64,000 bases of DNA from the NCBI GenBank assembly GCA_948467735.1, contig CAOKFN010000011.1, positions 1 to 64,000 on the forward strand. Direction: 5' to 3'. The translations under genes were made by a program, and so were the position numbers. The notes under the pieces were generated by a model. It saw nothing but the letters and a program-made list of their open reading frames with translations, did not search any database and was not told the origin of the DNA. Shown here in pieces: positions 7,007 to 16,452 of this stretch. Source of the stretch: an uncultured bacterium. GTDB taxonomy: Bacteria; Bacillota; Clostridia; Lachnospirales; Lachnospiraceae. Every line of letters begins with the position of its first letter. Positions within the stretch are counted from its first letter, which is position 1.

Positions 7007-10000
7007 CTAAAAATCAAACAGGCTCAGCTGATTGGACTCCGGCAGATTCCCCAGAATCCCCAGAGATGCCATCAAATCCACCACGGTCTTGGACACCTTG
7101 GCCCGCTCCCTGAAATCGTCCTTGGACAGAAACGGGCCGTCCTTTGCCGCCTCCACAATGGAATCCGCCACCTTTTCTCCCAGTCCGTCAATGCTGTTGA
7201 TAGAAGGCATCAATTTGCCGTCCACAATCCGAAAAGACCGGGAATTGGCCGTAAATAAGTCAATGGGCACAAACTCAAAGCCTCTCGCGTACATTTCCAG
7301 CACGATTTTCATATCGTTATAGGAAAGCTCCTCTTTGTTGGATAGAGGCTCCACCCCCGGCTCCTTATTGGCGGCGCCGTCTATGCGGCGCTTATACTCC
7401 TTCATCACCGCCTCCATATGAGCCTGTCCCTGACACATCAGCGCATAGGAAAACGCTTTGGCCCGAATGCTGAAAAAGGCCGCATAGTAAGCCAGCGGAT
7501 AATGAATCTTGCAGTATCCAATACGCCATGCCATCATCACATAAGCCGCCGCATGGGCTTTGGGGAACATATACTTGATCTTTTTGCAGGAACCCACATA
7601 CCAGTCCGGCACGTCATGGGCCTTCATCTCCGCAATCCATTCCTCCTTCAGCCCCTTGCCCTTGCGGACGCTTTCCATAATGGTAAAGGACAGCCCCGGA
7701 TCCACCCCCATCTGCATCAAATACAGCATAATATCATCCCGGGTACAGACCGCCGTGGAAATGGTGGCCGTGCCGCTCATAATCAAATCCTTCGCATTTC
7801 CCAGCCACACATCCGTGCCGTGGGACAATCCTGAGATACGCACCAAATCCGAGAACGCCTGAGGCTTTGCGTCGATGACCATCTGCATGGCAAATTCCGT
7901 GCCAAACTCAGGGATTCCTAAAAGTCCCAGCTTTATGCCGCCGATTTGTTCCGGCGTAATTCCCAAGGCGTCCGTATTCTGGAACAGGGACATGACGTCC
8001 TGCCCGTCCAGCGGAATGGTCAGCGGATCCACCCCGGTCAAATCCTGCAGCATACGAATCATGGTGGGATCATCGTGTCCCAGAATATCCAGCTTCAGCA
8101 GGTTGTGGTCGATGGAATGATAATCAAAATGGGTGGTGATAATATCCGTTTCCATATCGTTGGCGGGGTGCTGGACGGGAGTAAACGAATTGATATCCTG
8201 TCCTAGGGGAAGCACCACTATCCCGCCCGGATGCTGGCCCGTACTTCTGCGGATGCCTGTGCAGCCAAGGGCGATGCGCTCAATCTCGCTCTTTCGCTTA
8301 TGGGTTCCCTTCTCCTCATAATACCGTTTCACATAACCGAAGGCCGTCTTATCCGCCAGCGTGGCTATGGTTCCCGCCCGGAAGGTCTGCCCGGCCCCGA
8401 AGATAACCTCCGTATACTTATGGGCTTTGGACTGATATTCTCCCGAGAAATTCAAATCGATATCCGGCTCCTTGTCGCCCTTAAAGCCGAGAAACGTCTC
8501 AAAAGGGATGTCAAACCCGTCCTTGTGGAGCTTCTCCCCGCAGTTCGGGCAGATTTTATCCGGCATGTCAACCCCCGCCTTGCCAGCGTATGCCTTCACA
8601 TCCTCTTCCTCAAAGTCCACGTAATGGCATTTGCTGCAGTAATAATGGGGGCTCAGCGGATTAATCTCCGTAATTCCGGCCATGGTAGCCACAAAGGAGC
8701 TTCCCACGCTTCCCCTTGACCCCACCAGATATCCGTCCTCCACGGATTTCCACACCAGCTTCTGGGCAATGATATACATCACCGCAAATCCGTTTTTGAT
8801 AATGGAATTCAGCTCCTTGTCCAGCCGCGCCTTCACAATTTCCGGAAGATTGGGGCCGTAAATTTCATGGGCCTTGTCATAGCATATCTTGGTCAGCGTC
8901 TTGTCGCTGTCCGCGATCACCGGCGCGCACTTATCCGGCCGCACGGGAGCAATGGTCTCTATCATATCCGCAATCATATTGGTATTTTTCACCACAACCT
9001 CATATGCCTTGTCGCTTCCCAGATAAGAAAATTCCTCCAGCATCTCGTCGGTGGTATGCAGATACAGCGGGGCCTGATTATCGGCGTCGGCGAAGCCCTT
9101 TCCGGTCATAATAATGCGGCGGTAGACCTCATCCTCCGGATCCAGAAAATGCACGTCGCAGGTGGCCGCCACCGGCTTATGAAACTGCTCCCCCAGCTTC
9201 ACAATGCGGCGGTTGATATTCTGGATATCCTCGACGGAATTGATATCCCGTATTTTCTCCGACGCAATCATAAACTGATTGTTGCCCACGGGCTGAATTT
9301 CCAGATAGTCATAGAAATTCACAAGCCTCGCTATCTGCACATCGCTCTGGCCGTCCAGCAGGGCCCGGTACAGCTCCCCGGCCTCGCAGGCGCTGCCCAG
9401 AATCAGCCCTTCCCGGTATTTCATCACAAGGCTTTTTGGAATTCTGGGATGCCTGTGAAAATACGTCAGGTGGGACTGGGATATGAGCCTGTAGAGATTG
9501 ATGCGCCCCAAGTCGTTCTTGGCCAGAATGATGGCGTGATAAGAGGGCATCTTTTTCACCATCTCCGCATTGGAGGCTCCCAGAGCGTTTACCTGCGCCA
9601 GCGTGTATACCTGCCGCTCCGCCAGCATTTTGATAAATTTCACGAAAATCCACGCGGTGCATTCCGCGTCGTCCACCGCCCTGTGATGATTCTCCAAAGA
9701 TATGTTCAAGGTTTTCGCCACCGCGTCCAAGGTATGCTTGGCTTGGTCGGGCAGAAGCACTCTGGCAATGCCCACCGTATCCACATAGGTAAAATCCTTT
9801 CCGGACTCTTCCAGCCCCAGCCTCCTTATATTTTCAAGGATGAAGCTCATATCGAATCCCGCATTGTGGGCCGCCAACACGCATCCCTTGGAAAATTCCA
9901 GAAACTGCGGCAGCACCTCTTCGATCAGCGGCGCATCCTGAACCATATCGTCCCGGATTCCCGTCAGCTTCTCAATCTCGAAAGGAATGGGCACCTTGGG

Positions 10001-11974
10001 ATTGACAAAGGCAGAAAAGCGTTCCGTCACCTCCCCGCCGCTTACCTTCACCGCGCCTATTTCTATAATGCGGTTATTCACAGGCGAAAATCCCGTGGTT
10101 TCAATATCGAATACCACAAAATCTTCCGTAAGCTTCTGCCCCTTATCCCCGGTGACAATTTCCTTCAAATCATCCACCAGATAGGCTTCCACTCCGTAAA
10201 TAATCTTAAAGAAATCCTGCTTGTCGGGATTTTCATCCCCCGCCTCTTTGCGTTTTTCCTTTTCCGCTCCCCACAGATCATCCCACAGGTGATTGGCGTC
10301 CGTATATCCCTGTACCACGCCGTGATCCGTGATGGCGATCGCCCTGTGCCCCCACTTGTACGCGCGCTTCACAATGTCCTTCACCTCGGACACGCCGTCC
10401 AAATCGCTCATCTTGGTATGGCAGTGAAGCTCCACCCGCTTGTGAGGGGCCGTGTCCATGCGCATGACCCTGAAATCCGAAGTCTTCTTAATGCCGGTCA
10501 GGGAAACGATGGTGATCTCATGGTCAAATTTATCCAGCGAAGCCACGCCCTTGACTTTCACAAAGGTATTCGGTTTCAGGCTTCCCGTCAGCTCTTTGGC
10601 AAATTCATTTCGGGTAAAAAGCTTCACCGTTATGGTGTCCGTATAATCCGTCACGTCAAAGGTGATAATGGTCTTTTCATTCTTAATTTCACGGCTGTCA
10701 AGCTTCAAAACGGAGCCATGTATGGTGACGTCCCCCATCTCCCCGATAATGTCCTCGATAGGCATGATCTCATCGTCAAAATCACGTCCGTAAATCACAT
10801 CCGGATTGTCGGACTGCTTTAAAGAACGGCCATAATCGCCGCCCTTGCGGAATTCGCCCCGCCTGAAGCCGCCGCCTGCCTTTCCCATGCCGCCATAGCC
10901 CTGACCGGTGCTGCCTCCCGCTTTTTTCTTACTACTGTAATAGCCCTGAGGCGCGCCGGGATTTCCCGTACCGCCGGAATACCCCCGTGCTGCGCCGCTT
11001 CCGGAAGCTCCCATACCGCCGAAACCCTGTCCCGCGCCCTGACCGGAACCTCCCGCGCCGCCGTATCCTTGACCCGCGCCTTGGCCGCTATTTCCCGTGC
11101 CTCCGTACCCTTGATTTGCTCCTTGGCCGGAATTTCCCGCACCGTTGTATCCTTGGCCCGCTCCTTGGCCGCCATTTCCCGCACCGCCGTACCCTTGGCC
11201 CGCTCCTTGACCGCTATTTCCCGCACCGCCGTATCCTTGACCCGCACCTTGACCGGAATTTCCCATACTGTCATTGCTCCGGCCCCGAGTCCGACCTGTA
11301 CTGCCCGCCGCGCCTGTGCCTCCCAAAACGGCATCCTCATAGCTCTGCCCCTCTGAGCCCGCCGCCTGCATACCGCCTTTTTTCGCACGCAGATATATCT
11401 CGTTGACCTTCATCTGGATTCTCAAAGCGTCATCTTCGGCAAACTTCCCCTCCGCAGCCTCCTTATATGCCGTCCGGATGTCCACGCTCAAGCCGCACCG
11501 CTCCACCATGATTTTTTCCAAGATGCGGACAAGCTCCGATTCTTTGCTCCTGTTCAGCACGGTATCTTCCATGGTCAGAAGCATCTGCCCGGTTTCCGGA
11601 TAAGAGATATCCGCCATGCGGAAGGCATTGTATTCAATATGGCTGTATTCCTGTAATTCCGTGAGAATGCTTTCCCTGTATGCATCCATGAGATTTTCCG
11701 GCGTATATTGGGACGAAAGCTCAAATCGTTCCCGTATCCTGATTGTCATCGCCGCATTGGGAAACAGCTGATTTTTAATTTCCTTTTCCGCCGACCGGAT
11801 ATCTTCTTTGATAATCAGCCGCGTGCTGAACAAATACACGGAAAGCCTGTCCTTTTGTTTCGTGGCGGACACTCTCTCCACCTTTGCCTGCTCTAATTTA
11901 TCATGCAGCGTTCCCCTGATTTCAAGGGTGGGAAATACTTCAAAAAAAGGTTTTTGTGTCGTCATCATTTCCAA
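7007..11974 (-). CDS. polC: DNA polymerase III alpha subunit, PolC type
   Basis: This is the main replicase of low-GC Firmicutes. Visible in order: N-terminal domains (1-200), a Gly/Gln-rich low-complexity region (about 200-395), the OB fold (about 415-490), a PHP domain (ELHCHTKMSDLDG), an inserted DEDDh proofreading exonuclease (FDIETTG, HRAVDDAE), the polymerase core with palm motif PDIDLNFS, and the C-terminal clamp-binding motif QLSLF. At 1655 aa it is about 200 aa longer than the usual 1430-1470, and the excess is the low-complexity insert. It overlaps the end of ispG by 10 bp, and ispG-polC adjacency is common in Firmicutes. The start is near AATTGG and relies on coupling. Confidence 0.97.
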   Translation of the reverse strand: MEMMTTQKPFFEVFPTLEIRGTLHDKLEQAKVERVSATKQKDRLSVYLFSTRLIIKEDIRSAEKEIKNQLFPNAAMTIRIRERFELSSQYTPENLMDAYRESILTELQEYSHIEYNAFRMADISYPETGQMLLTMEDTVLNRSKESELVRILEKIMVERCGLSVDIRTAYKEAAEGKFAEDDALRIQMKVNEIYLRAKKGGMQAAGSEGQSYEDAVLGGTGAAGSTGRTRGRSNDSMGNSGQGAGQGYGGAGNSGQGAGQGYGGAGNGGQGAGQGYNGAGNSGQGANQGYGGTGNSGQGAGQGYGGAGGSGQGAGQGFGGMGASGSGAARGYSGGTGNPGAPQGYYSSKKKAGGSTGQGYGGMGKAGGGFRRGEFRKGGDYGRSLKQSDNPDVIYGRDFDDEIMPIEDIIGEMGDVTIHGSVLKLDSREIKNEKTIITFDVTDYTDTITVKLFTRNEFAKELTGSLKPNTFVKVKGVASLDKFDHEITIVSLTGIKKTSDFRVMRMDTAPHKRVELHCHTKMSDLDGVSEVKDIVKRAYKWGHRAIAITDHGVVQGYTDANHLWDDLWGAEKEKRKEAGDENPDKQDFFKIIYGVEAYLVDDLKEIVTGDKGQKLTEDFVVFDIETTGFSPVNNRIIEIGAVKVSGGEVTERFSAFVNPKVPIPFEIEKLTGIRDDMVQDAPLIEEVLPQFLEFSKGCVLAAHNAGFDMSFILENIRRLGLEESGKDFTYVDTVGIARVLLPDQAKHTLDAVAKTLNISLENHHRAVDDAECTAWIFVKFIKMLAERQVYTLAQVNALGASNAEMVKKMPSYHAIILAKNDLGRINLYRLISQSHLTYFHRHPRIPKSLVMKYREGLILGSACEAGELYRALLDGQSDVQIARLVNFYDYLEIQPVGNNQFMIASEKIRDINSVEDIQNINRRIVKLGEQFHKPVAATCDVHFLDPEDEVYRRIIMTGKGFADADNQAPLYLHTTDEMLEEFSYLGSDKAYEVVVKNTNMIADMIETIAPVRPDKCAPVIADSDKTLTKICYDKAHEIYGPNLPEIVKARLDKELNSIIKNGFAVMYIIAQKLVWKSVEDGYLVGSRGSVGSSFVATMAGITEINPLSPHYYCSKCHYVDFEEEDVKAYAGKAGVDMPDKICPNCGEKLHKDGFDIPFETFLGFKGDKEPDIDLNFSGEYQSKAHKYTEVIFGAGQTFRAGTIATLADKTAFGYVKRYYEEKGTHKRKSEIERIALGCTGIRRSTGQHPGGIVVLPLGQDINSFTPVQHPANDMETDIITTHFDYHSIDHNLLKLDILGHDDPTMIRMLQDLTGVDPLTIPLDGQDVMSLFQNTDALGITPEQIGGIKLGLLGIPEFGTEFAMQMVIDAKPQAFSDLVRISGLSHGTDVWLGNAKDLIMSGTATISTAVCTRDDIMLYLMQMGVDPGLSFTIMESVRKGKGLKEEWIAEMKAHDVPDWYVGSCKKIKYMFPKAHAAAYVMMAWRIGYCKIHYPLAYYAAFFSIRAKAFSYALMCQGQAHMEAVMKEYKRRIDGAANKEPGVEPLSNKEELSYNDMKIVLEMYARGFEFVPIDLFTANSRSFRIVDGKLMPSINSIDGLGEKVADSIVEAAKDGPFLSKDDFRERAKVSKTVVDLMASLGILGNLPESNQLSLFDF
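10970..11263 (-). repeat. 42-bp tandem repeat, seven copies, inside polC
   Basis: The unit encodes GNSGQGAGQGYGGA. Six copies are close to this and the seventh (GASGSGAARGYSGG) is degenerate. They cover PolC residues 238-335. Flanks on both sides stay Gly-rich (about residues 200-395) and become Arg/Gly-rich toward the C-terminal side (FRRGEFRKGG). The array lies between the N-terminal domain and the OB fold, so it can be tolerated as a linker. Confidence 0.92.
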
Positions 11975-13017
11975 TTATCCAACTCTTCCTTTAAAACACT
12001 CAATAGCTGCTCCTCCGGCACTTTGCGGATGATTTCCCCTTTTTTAATCAAAAGGCCCTCTCCCGCGCCTCCGGCTATGCCTATATCCGCTTCCTTTGCC
12101 TCTCCGGGGCCGTTTACCGCGCAGCCCATCACCGCCACTTTGATATCCAGCGAATAATCCGCCGCCAGCTTTTCCACCTTGGCGGCAAGCCCGATCAAAT
12201 CAATCTGGGTTCTGCCGCAGGTAGGACAGGAAACCACCTCAATGCCGCCCCTGCGAAGTCCCAATGTGCGCAGAATTAACTTGGCCGACTTGATTTCCTC
12301 CACAGGGTCCCCCGTGAGCGACACACGGACGGTATCTCCGATGCCCTGATATAAGATGATGCCCAGTCCTATGGAAGATTTGATATTCCCGCTCCAAACC
12401 GTCCCCGACTCCGTAATCCCCACATGAATCGGATAATTTGTCTGCGCCGCCAAAAGCTCATGGGCCTTCACGCACATTAATATATCGGAGGACTTAATGC
12501 TGATCACCAGATTGTCATACCCCGCCTCCTCCACCATATGTACCTTGTCCAGAGCGCTTTCCACAATCCCCTCCGCTGTGACGCCCCCATATTTCTCCAG
12601 CAGCTGTTTCTCCAGAGAACCGCTGTTTACGCCGATGCGAATAGGGATATTCCGCTCCTTTGCCGCATCCGCAACCGCTCTGACCTTCTCCCCGCCGCCG
12701 ATATTTCCGGGATTGATGCGTATTTTGTCAGCCCCGTTCTCTATTGCCGCAATGGCAAGTTTATAATCAAAATGAATGTCCGCCGCCAGCGGAATATGAA
12801 TCTGCTTTTTTATTTCCGCCAGCGCCTTGGCAGACTCCATATCCGGTACCGTACAGCGAATCATCTCGCAGCCTGCTTCTTCCAGCTTGAGAATCTGCGC
12901 CGCTGTGGCTGAGATATCCTGTGTTTTCGTATTTGTCATGGATTGTATCAGTATGGGATTGCCCCCGCCGATTTTCCTGTCGCCTATCTGTACGATTCTT
13001 GTATGCTCTCTATGCAT
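11965..13017 (-). CDS. ispG: 4-hydroxy-3-methylbut-2-en-1-yl diphosphate synthase
   Basis: IspG makes HMBPP from MEcPP in the MEP isoprenoid pathway. The 350-aa protein has the TIM-barrel N-terminal part (IQSMTNTKTQD, DIHFDYKLA, RINPGNIG) and the C-terminal 4Fe-4S domain with cysteines in VSCPTCGR and GCAVNGPGE. This is the short bacterial form without the plant insert. The start at 13017 is preferred over the upstream frame start at 13065 because AAAGGAGGAGG lies just before it and MHREHTRIVQIG is the usual beginning. It overlaps polC. A cluster of TTCC/GGAA palindromes lies 60-115 bp upstream. Confidence 0.96.
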   Translation of the reverse strand: MHREHTRIVQIGDRKIGGGNPILIQSMTNTKTQDISATAAQILKLEEAGCEMIRCTVPDMESAKALAEIKKQIHIPLAADIHFDYKLAIAAIENGADKIRINPGNIGGGEKVRAVADAAKERNIPIRIGVNSGSLEKQLLEKYGGVTAEGIVESALDKVHMVEEAGYDNLVISIKSSDILMCVKAHELLAAQTNYPIHVGITESGTVWSGNIKSSIGLGIILYQGIGDTVRVSLTGDPVEEIKSAKLILRTLGLRRGGIEVVSCPTCGRTQIDLIGLAAKVEKLAADYSLDIKVAVMGCAVNGPGEAKEADIGIAGGAGEGLLIKKGEIIRKVPEEQLLSVLKEELDNWK

Positions 13018-13077
13018 AAGAAACCTCCTCCTTTCCGACAATAGCGCCTGCGAACAACTGCCCATTGTCAGCGACTA

Positions 13078-13131
13078 TTCCATTGGAATGGATCTATACC
13101 ATGGAACAATCCTATTCCGTTGGAATACTTT
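13078..13131. promoter_or_regulatory. Cluster of ATTCC-GGAAT palindromes upstream of ispG
   Basis: ATTCCATTGGAAT (13078-13090), CCATGG (13099-13104) and ATTCCGTTGGAAT (13114-13126) occur within 55 bp of intergenic DNA. The outer two are near-identical palindromes. The word resembles the TTCCATGGAA core of the 18-bp coding repeats. The role could be operator, RNA hairpins or repeat debris. Confidence 0.45.
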
Positions 13132-13180
13132 TCCCATATTCATAGTTTACAGGAAAATGCGGGGAAACACAATATAAAAA

Positions 13181-14395
13181 TTATCCTCCGGCTCTGCTGA
13201 AACGGCCGGGGCTGACTTGAACTGCCAAATTCTCCATGCAGAGCTTCATCAGAAAGGTAATAATCTGCTGGTCCCGATACTTCCCCGAAAGTTTTCCCCT
13301 GATATCCTCTGCGGAACGAGGGCTGAAATCCAATACCTCGTACACAGCCGCCAGTTCCGGCCCCAAAGCCTCCGTCCTTCTGCCGATCTTGTTCCTTTTT
13401 CCGCTATTTTGCTCTGTCTTCTCCCAAGCTTTCACCGATTTTGGCTCGCCTTCTTTGACAATTTTATTCCCCGACAGCCCTAAAGAGCCGCCGTCCCCAT
13501 TTTTCTCCCGCAGTTCCCACAATTCCTCCACAAATTCCTCCGGATTCAAAATCACCCCCGCCCCCTGTTTTATCAGTCGGTTGCATCCGTCGCTCAGCCT
13601 GTCCGTCACACGTCCGGGTACCACATATACTTCCCTTCCCTGTTCCAGCGCCATGTCCACCGTAATCAGCGTACCGCTTTTTTCTCTTGCCTCCACGACT
13701 ACCACAGCATCCGCCAGACCGCTGACAATACGGTTTCTGGGAGGAAAATTCTGTGAACGGGCAAGGGTCCCCGGAGGATAGGAGGAAATCAATCCCCCCA
13801 TGTCCGCCAGCCGGTCATATAATTCCCTATTCTGCGCCGGGTAGCAGATATCCACACCGCACCCTAAGACGCCTGCGGAGCTGCCCCCTGCGTCCAATGC
13901 CGCCTCCTGACTAATGCTGTCAATACCTCTGGCCATGCCGCTGATCACCGTAATTCTGCACCGCCCCAGCATCGTTCCCAGCTGCTGCGCCACATATCTG
14001 CCATATTCGGAGCATTCCCTCGCCCCGATAACCGCCACGGCCGGCGCGTTCTCCTCCGGCATCCTCCCCTTGACAAACAGGCCAAAGGGCGCATCCGGAA
14101 TATTTTTTAATCTCCGGGGATATCTTTCATCTTTCATGGTAATAATTTCGATTCCCTGCTTTCGCATTCTGTAATATGCCTCCTTCGGCCGCCAGCCCGC
14201 GGTATATTCTTTCAGATAAGCCGCCTGTTTGGGCGACAGAACCGCTTCCCATTGTTCTGTACCTGCAAAGTAAACCCCCTCCGGTCCTCCCAGAGACTCC
14301 GACAGACGGTGCAGCTGTCTGTTTCCGATATTAGGAAAACTGCACAGCCAGCAGGCATACATTTTCTCCCTTTCCTTCCAATCTTCCCAGCTCAT
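13181..14395 (-). CDS. dprA: DNA-processing protein DprA
   Basis: DprA protects incoming single-stranded DNA and loads RecA during transformation. The 404-aa protein has an N-terminal SAM-like domain (1-75), the Rossmann-like core (GARECSEYGR, TVISGMARGIDS, GVLGCGVDICYP, PPRNRIVSGLADAVVVVEA, SGTLITVDMALEQGR, CNRLIKQGA) and a C-terminal winged helix (about 335-400). A charged linker of about 60 residues precedes the last domain. ATG 14395 follows AGGAGG. A palindromic leader element (14401-14433) sits just before the start. comM lies immediately upstream, giving a two-gene competence-like pair. Confidence 0.95.
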   Translation of the reverse strand: MSWEDWKEREKMYACWLCSFPNIGNRQLHRLSESLGGPEGVYFAGTEQWEAVLSPKQAAYLKEYTAGWRPKEAYYRMRKQGIEIITMKDERYPRRLKNIPDAPFGLFVKGRMPEENAPAVAVIGARECSEYGRYVAQQLGTMLGRCRITVISGMARGIDSISQEAALDAGGSSAGVLGCGVDICYPAQNRELYDRLADMGGLISSYPPGTLARSQNFPPRNRIVSGLADAVVVVEAREKSGTLITVDMALEQGREVYVVPGRVTDRLSDGCNRLIKQGAGVILNPEEFVEELWELREKNGDGGSLGLSGNKIVKEGEPKSVKAWEKTEQNSGKRNKIGRRTEALGPELAAVYEVLDFSPRSAEDIRGKLSGKYRDQQIITFLMKLCMENLAVQVSPGRFSRAGG

Positions 14396-14400
14396 ATTTT

Positions 14401-14433
14401 CCTCCTATTCCCCCTATCAGGGAATTTGTTCCG
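14401..14433 (-). promoter_or_regulatory. GGAAC/TTCCC/GGGAA leader element before dprA
   Basis: On the coding strand the leader reads GGAACAAATTCCC, then TGATA, then GGGGGAAT, followed by AGGAGG. The middle TTCC segment can pair with either flanking GGAA segment. Near-identical layouts precede aroE (50594-50632) and the ABC permease (34995-35024). Confidence 0.5.
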
Positions 14434-14456
14434 TCCCCGCCGCAGCGACGGACTAT

Positions 14457-16007
14457 TTAACTCCAATACTCCAAGGAGGGCCTGTAAAAAGAGGCTTCCA
14501 TCAAATGCTCCACCCCGATCTGCTCCGCCTCATCTAAATCCGCTATGGTTCTCGCCACCCGCAGGATACGATGATACGCCCTTGCGCTGAGCTGTAAGGA
14601 GCCATACAGCCGTTCCATACATTTCTGCTCCTCCTCCCCCATCCTGCAATATGTCTCAATGGCGGAAGCCTCGATATCTCCGTTAAAACGGTAATTTGTC
14701 CCGGCAAATCTCTCCTTCTGCCGCTGTCTTGCCCTGTTCACCCGCTCTCGGACCGCCTCACTGCTCTCACCCTTCCGTTTTTCCTTCAGACTGTCAAACT
14801 CCACCTGCTGCAGTTCCACACAGAGATCGATCCTGTCTAAAATCGGCCCCGACACCCTTCCCATATACCTTCGCACCTGCGGCTGAGTACAATGACACCG
14901 GTTTTTGTCAGGATAATATCCGCACGGACAGGGATTCATGGCGCAGACCAGCATAAAATCGCTGGGATAAGTCACCGTCCCCCCTGTGCGCGAAATATTC
15001 ACCCGACGCTCCTCCAGCGGCTGACGCAGCGCGTCCAGAACAATGCGCTGGAATTCCGGCAGCTCGTCAAGAAAAAGAACCCCCCTATGTGCAAGCGATA
15101 TCATACCCGGTCTGGGCACAGTACTTCCCCCAATCAATGCAGGCTGAGAAATGGTGTGATGGGGACTTCTGAAGGGCCGTTTTGTCACCAGCGCTTCCCC
15201 CTCCTCCATCAGCCCGGCCACACTGACAACGGAGGTTACTTCCACGCTCTCTTCCAAGGTAAGCGGGGGCAGAATGCCGGGAATTCTCTTGGCAATCATG
15301 GATTTCCCCGCACCCGGCGGCCCCACCATCAGCAGATTATGAAACCCTGCCGCCGCAATCTCTGCCGCCCGTCTCGCCGTATCCTGTCCGTTTACTTCAC
15401 TGAAATCCGGCTGCGCTTTCCCATCGTTTCCGCCCTCTTCAAACAGACTGTCCGTATTCACATAAACCGCCGGAAGAATTCCCTCCCTTTCCTCTCGTTT
15501 TGCCGTCAAAAACTGCATAATTTCCAATATGTTTCCTGCTCCTCTCACACAAATCCCGGGAATTACCGCCCCTTCTTTTGCATTTGCCTTTGGCACAATG
15601 CATTCTTTCAGTCCCCCCGCCCCGGCCGCCTGAACGATGGGAAGCACTCCTCTTGCCGCTTTCAGCTCTCCGTCCAGCCCAAGCTCTCCTACGAACAGAA
15701 TTTCCTCCGCCGCCCCCCGAGGTATGACTTCCAAAGCCTCAAGCATTCCCACCGCGATTGGCAGATCAAAGGCACTCCCCTCCTTTCTCCTGTCTGCCGG
15801 AGATAAATTGACGGTGACACGGCAGGGCGGGACGTCCAGACCCACATTCTTCAACGCCACCGTCACACGTTCTCTAGATTCCCTGACCTCCGTGCTCAAA
15901 GAACCTACCATATAAAACGCCGGCAGTCCTCTGGAAATATCCACTTCCACAGAGACAAGATACGCATTGACCCCATGGAGGGCCCCTGAAAAAATTGTAC
16001 TATACAT
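14457..16007 (-). CDS. comM: YifB/ComM family Mg-chelatase-like AAA+ ATPase
   Basis: The 516-aa protein belongs to the ComM/YifB family, a hexameric helicase that helps branch migration during natural transformation in some bacteria. It has the N-terminal lon-protease-like ChlI domain (MYSTIFSGALHGVNAYLV to about 170), Walker A GPPGAGKS, Walker B LFLDELPEF, the zinc-type cysteines in CAMNPCPCGYYPDKNRCHC and the C-terminal Mg-chelatase domain. The start at 16007 is supported by AAAGGAGG; the longer frame from 16106 lacks a ribosome-binding site. Followed by dprA after 61 bp. Confidence 0.95.
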   Translation of the reverse strand: MYSTIFSGALHGVNAYLVSVEVDISRGLPAFYMVGSLSTEVRESRERVTVALKNVGLDVPPCRVTVNLSPADRRKEGSAFDLPIAVGMLEALEVIPRGAAEEILFVGELGLDGELKAARGVLPIVQAAGAGGLKECIVPKANAKEGAVIPGICVRGAGNILEIMQFLTAKREEREGILPAVYVNTDSLFEEGGNDGKAQPDFSEVNGQDTARRAAEIAAAGFHNLLMVGPPGAGKSMIAKRIPGILPPLTLEESVEVTSVVSVAGLMEEGEALVTKRPFRSPHHTISQPALIGGSTVPRPGMISLAHRGVLFLDELPEFQRIVLDALRQPLEERRVNISRTGGTVTYPSDFMLVCAMNPCPCGYYPDKNRCHCTQPQVRRYMGRVSGPILDRIDLCVELQQVEFDSLKEKRKGESSEAVRERVNRARQRQKERFAGTNYRFNGDIEASAIETYCRMGEEEQKCMERLYGSLQLSARAYHRILRVARTIADLDEAEQIGVEHLMEASFYRPSLEYWS

Positions 16008-16452
16008 ATAAAAATCCTCCTTTGATATTTGATTCAAATAGGAAACACACAAGCATAGGGAAAAATAATTACAGACACATGAAACAACAAGAACTTTGGA
16101 AGGCACAAGATCACAGATACACGAAATGATATATTAGATAAAAAATAATAGATGATGGTATTTATATCGAAAAATATGAGATACTCATGAAAAAAGACAC
16201 ATACACCAGATACAAATGACGAAAAAGATTCCCTGCCCGCTCATAACCTCATTGCCGCATTTCAGCAGCTTGAATTCCCGCTGAAACAGACGGGCTTCCA
16301 ACTGAAGGAAGCAGGCGGTCTCCCTGATGAGACAATATACGTTTCTATACTCACGCGCGGTAAAATTCGCCGTCGGCTCATGCCTGCCTCTTATAAGTCG
16401 GATTTCACGTCAGACATGAGCCGACGGCGGTATAAATTACAGTTTCAAGCGT
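16008..16452. other. Intergenic region with a 15-bp inverted repeat
   Basis: Near the comM start is an AT-rich stretch. CGCCGTCGGCTCATG (16368-16382) and CATGAGCCGACGGCG (16415-16429) form a perfect 15-bp stem with a 32-nt loop, about 25 bp downstream of the PilT-like gene on the minus strand. It could be a terminator, but it lacks a run of T. A plus-strand frame without a start codon is open from about 16190 across the repeat and reads protein-like (ETIYVSILTRGKIRRRLM). Confidence 0.5.

Noticed and set aside
8867..10822. 651-codon open frame on the plus strand
   Set aside because: It is antisense to polC, has the His/Arg/Leu-rich composition of a reverse-frame shadow and no ribosome-binding site or domain.
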